Positions 45,080 through 54,700 of a stretch of DNA of 64,000 nt are shown in pieces; within the stretch, counting starts at the first letter, position 1; the number at the start of each line of letters is the position of its first letter. The position numbers and the translations under genes were made by a program. Source of the DNA: CAIYTF01 sp963664845 (GTDB lineage Bacteria > Bacteroidota > Ignavibacteria > Ignavibacteriales > Ignavibacteriaceae); the NCBI GenBank assembly GCA_963664845.1, contig OY761615.1, forward strand, positions 4,588,001-4,652,000, given 5' to 3'. The notes under the pieces are model-generated. The model did no database searches and was not told the origin of the DNA. It worked only from the letters and a program-made list of their open reading frames with translations.

Positions 45080-45936
45080 TATCGATGAACCTCGTCAGGA
45101 GTTTTCATCGATAAACTCAAATGAGGTCGCTCAGTGTTATATATAGCAATACTCTCTTTGGCAACCTTCCGAACAATCTCGACATCCCGGAATCTGATCT
45201 CCCCAAAAAATTCTTCCTTCAACGTCCGATTCATTCGCTCCGCCAAGGCATTTTCATACGGATCTCCCCCTTCCGTCATGCTTACCTGAATATTATTCTG
45301 CTCCAACAATGCTACGTATTCTCGACTGCAATATTGCAATCCTCTGTCAGAATGATGGATCAGGCCTGACAACTCTACCCGGTTCGCTAATGCTTCCTTT
45401 AAGGCAGACAGGCAACCCTCCGCACCAAGACTTTCATTCACACAACTCCCCATAATCTTTCTGCTATAGGCATCCGTTACCAACGACAAATAACAAAATC
45501 CCGCTTCTGTTCGAACATACGTAATATCGCTTACCCAGACCTGATCCGGTCGCGTTATTTCATATCCTCTCAGCAAATTCGGATATTTCCGCAACCAGTG
45601 TTTTGAATTTGTCGTTTTCACATAGTGACGGCGTTTCTGCGCCAGCATTCCATGCGTGCGTAGGATGGCAAATAGTTTATCGCGCCCTATCTTAATTCCA
45701 TCCTGAACAAAATTTTCTTGGAGGCGTTTATAAAGCTTCCGGGTTCCCAGACGCGGCATTCTTTTACGCAGCTTTTGCACTAAAGCGATTACTTTTTCCT
45801 CGATAACCGCCTGCTTCTGTGCTGCCTGCTCACGTTTGTAATATGCCTGCCTGCTTACGCCAAACAGTCCGCTTATTTTCGCGACGCTGAATTTCTCCCT
45901 TTGTTGTCGACTGTGTCGGACAGTTTGGCTAAATAT
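45079..45936 (-). CDS. IS3-family transposase OrfB (integrase core), made by frameshift
   Basis: About 285 residues in the -1 frame relative to orfA, from the slip site at 45942-45936. The frame is open to 46119 but the upstream part is only the shadow of orfA. It contains the HTH_21-type helices RQAYYKREQAAQ, then the rve integrase core with Asp in DQVWVSDITYV, Asp in IHHSDRGLQY and Glu in NALAERMNRTLKEE, the DDE triad. The end is TERPHLSLSMKTPDEVH. The fusion OrfAB would have about 399 residues. Confidence 0.92.
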   Translation of the reverse strand: MFSQTVRHSRQQREKFSVAKISGLFGVSRQAYYKREQAAQKQAVIEEKVIALVQKLRKRMPRLGTRKLYKRLQENFVQDGIKIGRDKLFAILRTHGMLAQKRRHYVKTTNSKHWLRKYPNLLRGYEITRPDQVWVSDITYVRTEAGFCYLSLVTDAYSRKIMGSCVNESLGAEGCLSALKEALANRVELSGLIHHSDRGLQYCSREYVALLEQNNIQVSMTEGGDPYENALAERMNRTLKEEFFGEIRFRDVEIVRKVAKESIAIYNTERPHLSLSMKTPDEVHR

Positions 45937-46277
45937 TTTTTTCGTATGTTTATGCCTAACTCCTGCTCTGCAATATCCATTGCGGTTTGAAGTATGGCTA
46001 TTGATGCTTTGGCATCTCTGAGTTCTCGCTCTAATCGGCGGATCTCTTTCGCGGGACTTGGTTTGACAGACATAGTCGTTCCTTTTTGCCAATCCAATGT
46101 ACCGTAATTCCGAAGCCATTTCAAAACTGTACTTCTGCCCTGAATGCCATACTTCTTTTGTGATTGGCGATACGTGTAATGGCCGGCCTCTACTTCCGCC
46201 ACAACCTGCAATTTGAAGGCCAGGCTATAGTCGTTTTGAGTCCTACGGGGACCCGGCTCTCGTCCGCGATAACGCAT
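45873..46277 (-). CDS. IS3-family transposase OrfA (helix-turn-helix protein)
   Basis: A 134-residue protein with an AAAGGA ribosome-binding site before the ATG at 46277. It has an HTH (FKLQVVAEVEAGHYTYRQSQKKYG) and a leucine-zipper-like helix (EIRRLERELRDAKASIAILQ). Near its 3' end CGA-AAA-AAA-TAT provides the slippery A-AAA-AAA heptamer used by IS3 elements to make the OrfAB transposase by -1 frameshifting. Confidence 0.92.
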   Translation of the reverse strand: MRYRGREPGPRRTQNDYSLAFKLQVVAEVEAGHYTYRQSQKKYGIQGRSTVLKWLRNYGTLDWQKGTTMSVKPSPAKEIRRLERELRDAKASIAILQTAMDIAEQELGINIRKKYLAKLSDTVDNKGRNSASRK

Positions 46278-46320
46278 AGGTCGATTCCTTTCTTGTCAAC
46301 CTATTTCAGGACGATACATC

Positions 46321-46390
46321 TTAAAATGAAAAAAGGCTATCCTTTTGAGACAGCCTTTTTTTTGCTCCGCGAGCAAGACTCGAACTTGCA
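46321..46390. repeat. 70-bp direct repeat (copy 2)
   Basis: Identical to 44856-44925; see that entry. This copy includes the 3' end of the intact tRNA-Asn and its terminator. Confidence 0.9.
46326..46363 (-). terminator. intrinsic terminator of the tRNA-Asn gene
   Basis: On the minus strand AAAAGGCTGTC and its imperfect partner GGATAGCCTTTT form a stem followed by a T run, directly after the tRNA 3' end. Confidence 0.75.
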
Positions 46391-46436
46391 ACCCTTCGGT
46401 TAACAGCCGAATGCTCCACCATTGAGCTATCGCGGA
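46365..46436 (-). tRNA. tRNA-Asn(GTT)
   Basis: A 72-nt cloverleaf read on the minus strand. The acceptor is TCCGCGA/TCGCGGA with discriminator G, the D arm GCTCAATGGTGGAGC, and the anticodon stem TTCGG/CCGAA with loop CTGTTAA giving anticodon GTT (46404-46402). The T arm is GCAAG-TTCGAGT-CTTGC. CCA is not encoded. All stems pair correctly. Confidence 0.95.
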
Positions 46437-46450
46437 ATATTTTTGTTTCT

Positions 46451-46488
46451 TTAACAGCCGTCCCGCATTGCGGGAGAGCTATCGTGGA
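46451..46488 (-). pseudogene. fragment of a tRNA-Asn 5' half with inserted palindrome
   Basis: TTAACAGCCG, then the palindrome TCCCGCATTGCGGGA, then GAGCTATCGTGGAAT. The outer parts match the anticodon and the 5' acceptor/D region of the neighbouring tRNA-Asn. A third decayed copy in the same array. The rest of the gap to 46877 shows no gene or clear repeat. Confidence 0.55.
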
Positions 46489-46877
46489 ATTTGTTTCGCA
46501 TTGAAATGATGAGTCATTTCTAAACGAGCTTCTAAATATAAGATTCTTTCAAATATCACGCAATATTTTCAAATAAAAAAATATACAATTGTTTACTTTT
46601 TATACTATCTGCGAACGAAAAAGTGCCAAAATGGCAGCTGGTATCTTGAAAAGTGTAAGTTCTGTTCAAAAAGATGAATAATTATGCCAGGTTTGAATGT
46701 CCGGGTATAGTTATTGGACGGTTTTCGAAGAAGTACCTCTTATTTGTGGTGCATGAGCGCCAATTTGCCTTATTTCTGTAGAAATTTCATTCATTGGAGC
46801 CTCAATTGTCGCGCGACTATGCGAATATTCCAAAAGAATGGCTAATTTTCCGTTTATATTATAACTATTGAGTTTTG

Positions 46878-47774
46878 ATGGCATCCAATTATTTTTCCAA
46901 AGCACAGTTGAAACTGATTTGGAAACCATTGACAGCAGTATCGGTCTGGGGGCTTTCTTTTATTGCGACCAAGTTCGCGCTTGCCGAGCTTGATCCTGTT
47001 ACCATCATCAATTTGCGTCTGGGACTTTCGATTCCTTTGCTGGGTGTTGCAGCCTGGGTTACCGGGAGGAGTTTTGCCGTCAAACCGAAACAGATCTTTC
47101 TGACTCTTCTTCTTTCTACTATTTCTGTAATCCATCTGATGATACAGGTGACAGGGCTGAAGTATACTTCCGCAGCAAACACCGGCTGGATCATCGGAAC
47201 TTCTCCCATATTTATCATCATCCTTGGATGGGTATTCCTGCGTGAAAAAATAACCGGAAGGCAAACTATTGGTATTGCGCTGGCACTTTTAGGACTCGCG
47301 CTGCTGATCAGCAAGGGTCATTTGACTTCACTCTCGTTTATCCATGGAGCGGGGGATCTGCTTATACTGGCAAGCTGCTTCACATGGGGTATCTTTTCAG
47401 TGATCAACCGCAAAATTTCGTTGAATTTTCCGCCGCTGGTAAGCACGTTCTATATGTTCGTGTTTATGGCGGTCATAACGCTTCCTTTCAATCTTAATTC
47501 AGACTCGCTCGGCTCCGTGTTGCACCTTTCGCTTACCGGATGGCTGTCGATAGCGTTCCTGGGTCTGTTGTGCTCGGGGTTCGGTTATGCGTTGTGGGCC
47601 AAGTCCTTAAGCGAGATGCCTTCGGCCAAAGTGGCAGCGTTTCTCTATATAGAACCGTTCATTACTTTCATAGGTGCCTGGCTGATACTTAATGAACAGA
47701 TAACGTCAGTGACCATTATTAGCGGACTCATTATCATGATTGGTATTGCACTGGTGAATTTTAACAGGGAATAG
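46878..47774 (+). CDS. DMT-superfamily EamA-type transporter
   Basis: About 298 residues with ten predicted membrane helices in two EamA halves. The first half has VWGLSFIATKFALAELDP and TAANTGWIIGTSPIF; the second has LLILASCFTWGIFSVINRK and EPFITFIGAWLILNEQIT. The ATG at 46878 is preferred to the TTG just before it. The family exports amino acids or other metabolites; the substrate is not inferable. It is a lone gene 104 bases before the sigma-factor gene. Confidence 0.88.
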   Translation: MASNYFSKAQLKLIWKPLTAVSVWGLSFIATKFALAELDPVTIINLRLGLSIPLLGVAAWVTGRSFAVKPKQIFLTLLLSTISVIHLMIQVTGLKYTSAANTGWIIGTSPIFIIILGWVFLREKITGRQTIGIALALLGLALLISKGHLTSLSFIHGAGDLLILASCFTWGIFSVINRKISLNFPPLVSTFYMFVFMAVITLPFNLNSDSLGSVLHLSLTGWLSIAFLGLLCSGFGYALWAKSLSEMPSAKVAAFLYIEPFITFIGAWLILNEQITSVTIISGLIIMIGIALVNFNRE

Positions 47775-47878
47775 AGAACCGGCTACAACATTCCAGTATT
47801 TTGTAATTTTCCGGAACTGCCGGAGAACTTTCCGGGTACTGGTGCATCTTTACAGGTAACGAATTAAATAATTTTACC

Positions 47879-48394
47879 ATGGCGAACCTGTTCGAATTTA
47901 CGATTATCTACAACCGGCATAAAGCACAGCTTTATAACTACGCGTTGAAAATGGTATCTGACCGTATGACTGCTGAAGATATTGTGCAAACGGTGTTCAT
48001 GCGGTTCTATGAAAATTTTGAGTTGCTGCGGAGCACCAATGCTTCAACCTCATGGTTGTTCACGGCTGCGCGGAACGAGATATTCATGTATTACAGGAAA
48101 AAGAAAACGCGGACGGACCAATACCATGCTGAGGATATATCGCTGGCGGAGGTTTTGCCGGGAGAACTGCCCGAAGAAATTTATCACCGGCAGGAAATCC
48201 GCGAGCAAATACAGGAAGTGCTTAAGTCAATTCCTGATGAACAGCGCGAAACATTTTTGCTGCGCGAATATGGTGATCTGAGTTATGAGGAGATTGCCAA
48301 GGTGATGGATTGTGAAACAAAGGCGGTGAAAAGCAGGCTGCATAAAGCACGCGCCAAACTGATCGATAAGATTGCAGCATACATAAAACAATAA
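47879..48394 (+). CDS. ECF-type sigma-70 factor
   Basis: A 171-residue protein. Region 2 (about 15-80) contains LYNYALKMVSDRMTAEDIVQTVFMRFYEN; region 4 (about 115-165) has LKSIPDEQRETFLLREYGDLSYEEIAKVMDC and KSRLHKARAKL, the HTH that reads the -35 box. Regions 1 and 3 are absent, as in extracytoplasmic-function sigma factors. The next gene, 15 bases on, is a membrane anti-sigma factor, so the pair is a signalling unit. Confidence 0.92.
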   Translation: MANLFEFTIIYNRHKAQLYNYALKMVSDRMTAEDIVQTVFMRFYENFELLRSTNASTSWLFTAARNEIFMYYRKKKTRTDQYHAEDISLAEVLPGELPEEIYHRQEIREQIQEVLKSIPDEQRETFLLREYGDLSYEEIAKVMDCETKAVKSRLHKARAKLIDKIAAYIKQ

Positions 48395-48409
48395 TGTTGG
48401 TATAGGGCC

Positions 48410-48853
48410 ATGTCAGAGCAAATAACTGAAATCATCGAAAAATATTTTGACAACGAACTGGATAAACAGGGTGAAGCCGCGCTCTTTTCAATGTTGTCGG
48501 CGAATGACAGCGCACGTGAGCAATTCAAGTCCATGCTGCTCATTCGCAACACTATTGACGCGGATAAAGCGCAGTTCCCCGCACAACTGGACGAGCGGAT
48601 TTTGACCTCATTGCGTGAGCCGGTGACAGGGTTATCCCGTTCATTTCTTAACCGCCATGCGCCGTTGCAATATCTTGGTTACGGGCTTTCTGTTGTGCTT
48701 GTCCTTATAACGTTATTTATTTATTCCGAGGTTCAGGATTACCGGCAGCGGGTGACCCGCATGGACGAACGCCTGCGAGCGCAAAACAGAACGATTGAAA
48801 TGTTATATAACAGCTTGCCAACGGTGACGATACAGCCGGCAATAGATAATTAA
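48410..48853 (+). CDS. anti-sigma factor, single-pass membrane protein
   Basis: A 147-residue protein. The N-terminal cytoplasmic helix bundle (EIIEKYFDNELDKQGEAAL) has the spacing of anti-sigma domains (YxDxELd) but lacks the His/Cys zinc ligands. One membrane helix lies at about 83-105 (YLGYGLSVVLVLITLFIYS), followed by a short periplasmic coiled coil. It should hold the upstream ECF sigma factor until a signal arrives. The regulon is unknown. Confidence 0.8.
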   Translation: MSEQITEIIEKYFDNELDKQGEAALFSMLSANDSAREQFKSMLLIRNTIDADKAQFPAQLDERILTSLREPVTGLSRSFLNRHAPLQYLGYGLSVVLVLITLFIYSEVQDYRQRVTRMDERLRAQNRTIEMLYNSLPTVTIQPAIDN

Positions 48854-49786
48854 ATATTGATAGTATCCCGCCCTTTCGCAAAGGGAGGGAAGTCTGGATC
48901 GGGGTAGGCGGAAATGCCTATACGCATATCGATTCGGTGGGCCTATACACATATCGGCCCGATGGGCATGATGAGATGGGGGCAATTCAATTATTGCAGA
49001 TAACATTTTTTGAATGCCATCGAAGGCCATGTGGATTAGCCGGAGAGATGCGATTGATTTTGAGCTCTGAGCTTATGAAGCTATAATTCAGTATAGGATG
49101 GTACTCTTGGTGGGTAGAACAATCTCACGCAGGGGATGTTTAAGATAAGAAGTACAAGGTCATCATGTAGGATTTCTACATTAAGTTGATGCCAATATGT
49201 TCCGGTGGGATAGGAATGGCACTTTTCCCCTGACAGATGCAATTACTCCGGATGGCGATGGTGTCAATTTAGCATAAACTTTAGGACCCTGGTCATAAAA
49301 TTGCCTTTGATACTATTCGAAATAGATGGATTCCCGCCTTCGCGGGAATGACATTTGTTAACGGTGTCAACTTAGTGTGATTCTGGCAAGGGAACTCACC
49401 CCCAGTCCCTCTCTTGAAAAGAGAGGGGAGTAGAAAATCCGCATTATTGGCGGCTGAAAGCGTCGCAGCCGCGATATTTGGAAATGAGAGTCACTGATGG
49501 AATCATGCCAGCTTTTGTTAAATTGACGCCTATACGCCTTCGCGGGAATGACACTCTTCACGAATATCGTTAAGTTGACACAATTGCCCGAAGGGCGAGG
49601 GAACAGAAAACAGCATTATTAGCGGCTAAATGTACCGTAGCTGCGATGTTTGGAAGTGAGGGTAGCCAGTGCAATAATGCATGTTTTTGTTAAGTTGACA
49701 GCATTACCCGGATGGGGAAGGGCTGTGCTATGTGCTTTAATTGATGAACGTGAATTTTCTATAATTACTTTATGAAAGGATATCAT
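48854..49786. other. gene-free repeat region
   Basis: About 930 bases with several elements and no gene. A CCCTTTCGCAAAGGG hairpin lies at about 48872-48886. Copy D of the inverted-terminus family covers about 49256-49586, and a CCCTCTCTT/AAGAGAGGG hairpin lies at about 49406-49426. Two diverged direct copies of about 105 bases (about 49435-49535 and 49604-49706; GCATTATT.GCGGCT...GTTAA.TTGACx.C) end in the family terminus. Confidence 0.6.
49256..49586. repeat. dispersed intergenic repeat with terminal inverted repeats (copy D)
   Basis: It starts CGATGGTGTCAATTTAGC and ends TTAAGTTGACACAATTG. It contains ATTCCCGCCTTCGCGGGAATGACA once near 49330 and a shorter form near 49536. It is longer than copy A and apparently composite. 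Confidence 0.6.
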
Positions 49787-50581
49787 ATGAAACATCTAAT
49801 AATTTCTCTTCTGTTCATTTCGGTTTGTGCTTTTGCCAAACCAGTGTCCGCAGGTGTACAGACGGCTGTTGCCATTGCAAGTGTTGCCGTTGATAAAGGT
49901 ATTGCCGTGGTAAAGGACACCACGTTCACCGCGGCGGACAAGATGCCTGAGCCGGTCGGCGGGATGGAAGCTCTGGCAAAAAACGTTAAATATCCGAAGA
50001 AGGCAAAGAAAGACGGAACACAGGGAACGGTGTTCGTTAGTGCAACCATAGACGAATCAGGGAAAGTGACATCAGCAACAATAATGAAGAGTGTTGGTCA
50101 TGGATGTGATGAGGCTGCTTTGACCGCCGTCAGAAAAACAACCTTCACGCCTGCAGTCAAAAATGGTAAAAAGGTGAAAGTACAGATCACTGTGCCAATT
50201 AATTTCAAAATGGAAGATGATAAAAAAGGCCGAACAAAAGTGAAAGGCATGCCGGGAGTTCCATCGTTAAATTCAACTGGGGACGCTTATATCATGGCTG
50301 AAAAAATGCCAGAACTTATCGGCGGTATGGAAGCTCTGATGAAGAAAATGGTATATCCGGAATCTGCTGTGAAAAACAGCATAGAAGGAAAAGTTTATAT
50401 ACAGTTTGTGGTGAATGAAAATGGCGATCCACAGGATATAGTTGCTTTAAGATCCCTGTCTCCGGACTGTGATGAGGCCGCAAAGAATCTGGTGAAAACC
50501 ACCAAATGGATACCCGGGGAACAGAGCAACAAAAAGATCAAAGTTCAGATGGTTCTCCCGGTGATGTTCCGTTTGCATTAA
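49787..50581 (+). CDS. exported protein with two TonB C-terminal domains
   Basis: About 264 residues from the ATG at 49787, six bases after AAAGGA; an ATG at 49772 lacks such a site. A cleavable signal peptide (MKHLIISLLFISVCAFA) is followed by two TonB C-terminal-like modules (about 55-150 and 175-262). Each has the phrase MPEPVGGMEAL or MPELIGGMEAL, a YP...GxV.......G, then GCDEAALTAV / DCDEAAKNLV. There is no membrane anchor beyond the signal peptide, so it is not a standard energy transducer. It may be a soluble periplasmic partner; its role is unknown. A terminator follows. Confidence 0.82.
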   Translation: MKHLIISLLFISVCAFAKPVSAGVQTAVAIASVAVDKGIAVVKDTTFTAADKMPEPVGGMEALAKNVKYPKKAKKDGTQGTVFVSATIDESGKVTSATIMKSVGHGCDEAALTAVRKTTFTPAVKNGKKVKVQITVPINFKMEDDKKGRTKVKGMPGVPSLNSTGDAYIMAEKMPELIGGMEALMKKMVYPESAVKNSIEGKVYIQFVVNENGDPQDIVALRSLSPDCDEAAKNLVKTTKWIPGEQSNKKIKVQMVLPVMFRLH

Positions 50582-50598
50582 ACTGTATAAGTATGTGT

Positions 50599-50645
50599 AA
50601 AAAATCCCCTTAGGTGCATAAAAATGCGCTGAGGGGATTTTTTTT
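50599..50645 (+). terminator. intrinsic terminator
   Basis: AAAATCCCCTTAG and TGAGGGGATTTT pair, with an inner TGCAT/ATGC(G) helix, ending in a long T run. Confidence 0.9.
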
Positions 50646-50749
50646 ATGAAAATTTATTCATAAAATTTGATTTAACAGGCATCTTTAGTAAATTCAAAAT
50701 TATAATTTAATGATGAATTTCAATAACTCAGAGACAGGAGCTAAATGCA

Positions 50750-51715
50750 ATGTATGAAATTGCAGCCGGCATAGTTATATGCATTCTGGCAGTACTTATT
50801 TTCGAATACCGGATCAAAAAACCCGGCCAAATTGTATTATTTGAATCGGATGGCAAGGTAAAGCATCGCACGAGCAATTTATATGCCCGGCACTTCAGTG
50901 TATTGATGCAAAATAAGACCTATACTGCGGTATCCACCGTTGAAGCTGAGACAAAGAAGAAGATATCTCTCAATGTCAAGTTCTCGGTAACGCTTTCTCC
51001 TTCTCTTGAACACATTGATAAGCTCATCCACATTGCGGGGTGGGCAGGCGACCCCATTTCTGATGCAGGGAACGAGATTGATGTGATGCTTCAGGGTTAT
51101 ATCAAGGAATTTATTGACACGCAGGAGCTGGAGGATATCCGTTCCAAACATTTGTCTGAATATCTGTCAAAGAAGCTTGCCGAGGTTAATCAGCAATTTG
51201 GTGTGGAAATTATTTCACTCACCATCCAGTCCATAGAACCCACGGACAAGAAAATATCTGAAGCGATACGTCAAAAAGAAGTTACCCGAATCATGGAAGA
51301 AACCGAGCGGATGAATCAGGCAGCAAGAATTAACACTGCCCAGGTGAAGCTGCATGCTGATGAAGAAATTCTAAAAGCAGAGCATGAACTCTCGCTGAAG
51401 AAACTACAGTTAAAAGAAGCACTTGCCGGAAAAGAGGCGGCGCTGGAGTTAATGAAACTCAATGAACAAATGAAACGCGACAAAATCCGTCTGGCTATTG
51501 AAAAAGAAGAGATGAGTATTTTGCAGGACAATCCAGAAGTGTTGTTGTTAAGCCCGCAGATAGCACGGCTTGCAGAAGCAAGCCAGAATATGAAGAATGC
51601 CAAAACGGTTGTTTCGCTCGGTGACTTTACGGGAAGTTCAAAAGTGGTTGAAACATTGCGCGATTTCATATCGAATATTTTTCATACGGTAGGCGAAAAG
51701 AAGAAAGACGCCTGA
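50750..51715 (+). CDS. SPFH / band-7 domain membrane-associated protein
   Basis: A 321-residue protein. One N-terminal membrane helix (about residues 3-20) is followed by the SPFH fold (about 25-185; VSTVEAETKKKISLNVKFSV, IDVMLQGYIKEFI, FGVEIISLTIQSIEP). A long helical coiled-coil segment (about 190-265, rich in K, E and L) and a short tail complete it. Such proteins oligomerise and organise membrane patches or anchor proteases. It is 28 bases upstream of the 1868-residue enzyme gene, so the two are probably co-transcribed. The functional link is unknown. Confidence 0.82.
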   Translation: MYEIAAGIVICILAVLIFEYRIKKPGQIVLFESDGKVKHRTSNLYARHFSVLMQNKTYTAVSTVEAETKKKISLNVKFSVTLSPSLEHIDKLIHIAGWAGDPISDAGNEIDVMLQGYIKEFIDTQELEDIRSKHLSEYLSKKLAEVNQQFGVEIISLTIQSIEPTDKKISEAIRQKEVTRIMEETERMNQAARINTAQVKLHADEEILKAEHELSLKKLQLKEALAGKEAALELMKLNEQMKRDKIRLAIEKEEMSILQDNPEVLLLSPQIARLAEASQNMKNAKTVVSLGDFTGSSKVVETLRDFISNIFHTVGEKKKDA

Positions 51716-51743
51716 ACGTGCGAATAAACTGTGACGACTGCCC

Positions 51744-54700
51744 TTGAAAGAGAAAAACAGCTCTATCGATCGCTATTTCTCGCTCAAGCCGTTTAAAGCA
51801 GGTAAGATATCCGAAATAAGTGAAACAACCGCTGCGTCCCCGGTTCCGCCGGCGGAGCGTGTTAATTTCCATATCGGGAATCCGGCCTCAGACGAGCGAT
51901 TAATACTCTCTTATCTCAGCATCATATTACATCTCCCGGACGACACAGTTCTGGAAAAATTTGATGCAGGGGTGATTTGCGATCTGCTGGGGCTCTCACC
52001 AAAATATGAAGATCAGATAAAATTCTTTTATTCACTGATCAAGAACACGGTGGCCTATTCTCCCCGTGGAGGATTTCTTGCCAAGACGCCCATTCCCCTA
52101 ATTCAGTCGTTCCATAAGTGGCTTACGGTAACCCAGGATGAACCGTTGTCGTATGACACGGGAGAAAAATCAGGCAAGCGTGAGGTAATTATTGCAAGCG
52201 GCGGCAGGGAAGAGACCCTGAGGGTATTGCTGCATTCGGTAAGTTTGTTTGCGGAACATTTACCGGCCACTTTTTTCTTCTGGAATGTTACAATGCCGGT
52301 TGGCACCAATGATATTGCTTCGTTGCGTACGATCTCAGTTCCGGATGATGAAGCCAAACTGATTTCGGTTCTAAAAGAATATTATGCGCATAACAAACCG
52401 GGTCCGGTGTATTTGGTTTTGGGCAAGCGGCCAACAGAACAGGCAAGAAGAGAACTCCGCAGCATTTCACTTGAGCACCCCCTGTATTTTGTTGAGATCA
52501 ACGATGCACCTAACCATATCTCGATGGCGCGTGAAGCAGGGCTGAAGAAGAATGTTCTGCGTATCCTTTCCATGGGCTACCTGAACAAGAAGCTAAAAGA
52601 TTCGTCAGTGGTGTTTTTGTGCGGAGAGCAGGACCTGTTAAAAGTTTTTGAAGCAGTGCACTTTCAGTTGAAGGGAACCCCGAGTGCATCAGACATTCAG
52701 CTTATGGAATTTTTGCTGCTGCATGCTGATTATCTCAAGAGTGAAAAGCGCAGTGAAACGAATCAGGCATTGGAGATCAAGCCGGAGCTGGAAATAGATG
52801 ATTCATTCCCACAGCAAAAGTTGAACGATGCAGGGAAAGTTGTGAACCGGATGGCGGCAATTCTTAACGATAAGATAGCCCGCGTTGAAAAGTTTGAATC
52901 GCATTTCACTGATATTCTGGAGAGGATAGAGAAACGGTTGGAAAAACCGGCTGATCTGTTCCCCAACCAAACGGCATTTGACATTTTCAGTGAGTTGGTT
53001 GAAAACCTTCAGGAAAATGCCTGGCCGGAAAAACTGATCCACAGTGCGGAATATGTTTTTTGCAAGGAGCATCCCGAGTATGATCCGAACAACACGTATC
53101 TGGTAAGCGGATCGTCAAGAACAGCACTTGGCTTGCTTGGTTTCCATTGCGGCATTGAGGAAGCAGTCACCTGTGATCTGAGCTGGAACTATGAACATTG
53201 TTTCCCGAAGAATCATTTGGTGCCTCTCACGGACAGTTACGAGTTTGATGTTCCTGCCATTTGTGCAAAAATTGAAGAGATGGCAACATCGGATGTCGGG
53301 ATAAACAGTAAAAAAGCATTCGTCATTAATAATCCGCACAATGCAACCGGAAAGTATTTTCCGGAGGCGGATGTGAAGACGATCATTACCTGTGCGCTCT
53401 CATTTGGTTTGTATGTTATTGATGACCTTGCCTACCAGAATGTTATCGCGCAACCGGTTCTTCGCGGTCCGCGCACCGTGAAACAGCTGGCAATGCAACT
53501 GGTTAATGAAGGCAAGATCTACCGGGAGCAATTACATAACATTATTTCAGTTCACTCTTTATCAAAGACCGATTGCATTGCCGGTGCGCGGTTGGCGTTT
53601 GTTGAAATAGCCGATGAGCAGCTTGCAGCCCGGTTCAATGAACTGATTGATGCAATGAAGCCGAATATATCGGCAATTTTGCTGGCATATCTTTTCTACC
53701 GGAGTGATACGTCACTGATACGGCGGTTCTGGACGTTGCGGAATACTGTTCTATATGAAAAAATGTCTTCAATTGAGAAGGCGGTGAGGGAGCTTCCGGC
53801 GGAACGCAATCCGTTTGAGATAGATATAAAAGCTCCCGAAGCAAGTATGTATCCCCGGATGATAATCAACAATCTACCGAACGGGCTTTCGCTGGAATGG
53901 CTTTCAACCGAGCTTGCAGCTCAGGGAATCGGTATGATACCGCTTTCTTCATTTGCACGGACCAAACATGGTTATGAACTTGCACGCAAATCGTTCCGCC
54001 TTACGCTGGGCGGCACCGATTCTGCTGAGACGATTTTACGGAAGACACGAAAGACGCTTATAGATTTGAACCGGATTGTTGCCGACGAAAAAATCAAATA
54101 TATACGGCACACCTTTCCGCAGACATTTTCTATCCGCGTACAGAATGATTTCCATGCAGGAGCGAAGAGTCAATGGGATGGCTTCACCAGGAATATTGAG
54201 GGTCTATGCCGTTCAATCTTTGCGAAGATAAATCCAAAGACAGCTTCCATTGATACGAGCGAAGTATATCAGAAGAAATTCTTTGCTGACTATTTACCCG
54301 GGAGAATGGAAATTTTCCATGGAGCCTATGAAGATGCAATTCAGATCTCCGCTGAATCCCTGGCGTTTCTCATGTCTGATAAAAAAGCACTTGAAGATCG
54401 TTTGTATTATGAATTTTACAAGGATACACTTGCCAGAAGGAGTAAGGCTTTCCGGCTGCGGTTATATGACAGAACGGTTCATCCGACACAGATATATTCG
54501 CTTGAGCCTGAAGTGGCCATTAACCCGGTACTGGATTCGTTGCTGCACGGCACTGTTCCCGACAGTTCCGGATTAAGTCATATTGCGCAATCCCTGATTG
54601 ATGAATATTTCGGAAGAAATATCGGCATCAATTCGATGATGGAAGGGGAGGAAGTGCTTTGTGATTTGCGTGCAATAGTTTCTGCAGAGAATTACACATC

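Larger units (their letters stand above)
44976..46318 (-). mobile_element. IS3-family insertion sequence
   Basis: An element of about 1343 bases bounded by inverted ends TGTATCGTCCT (left, 44976) and the same sequence inward from the right (46318). The outer dinucleotides are TG and CA, and TCT repeats on both sides as a 3-base target duplication. It encodes overlapping orfA and orfB with an A7 slippery run. It sits in the duplicated tRNA-Asn region. Confidence 0.9.

Noticed and set aside
46711..46929. 72-codon minus-strand frame upstream of the DMT transporter
   Set aside because: It overlaps the transporter start antisense, and composition is unlike the neighbours.
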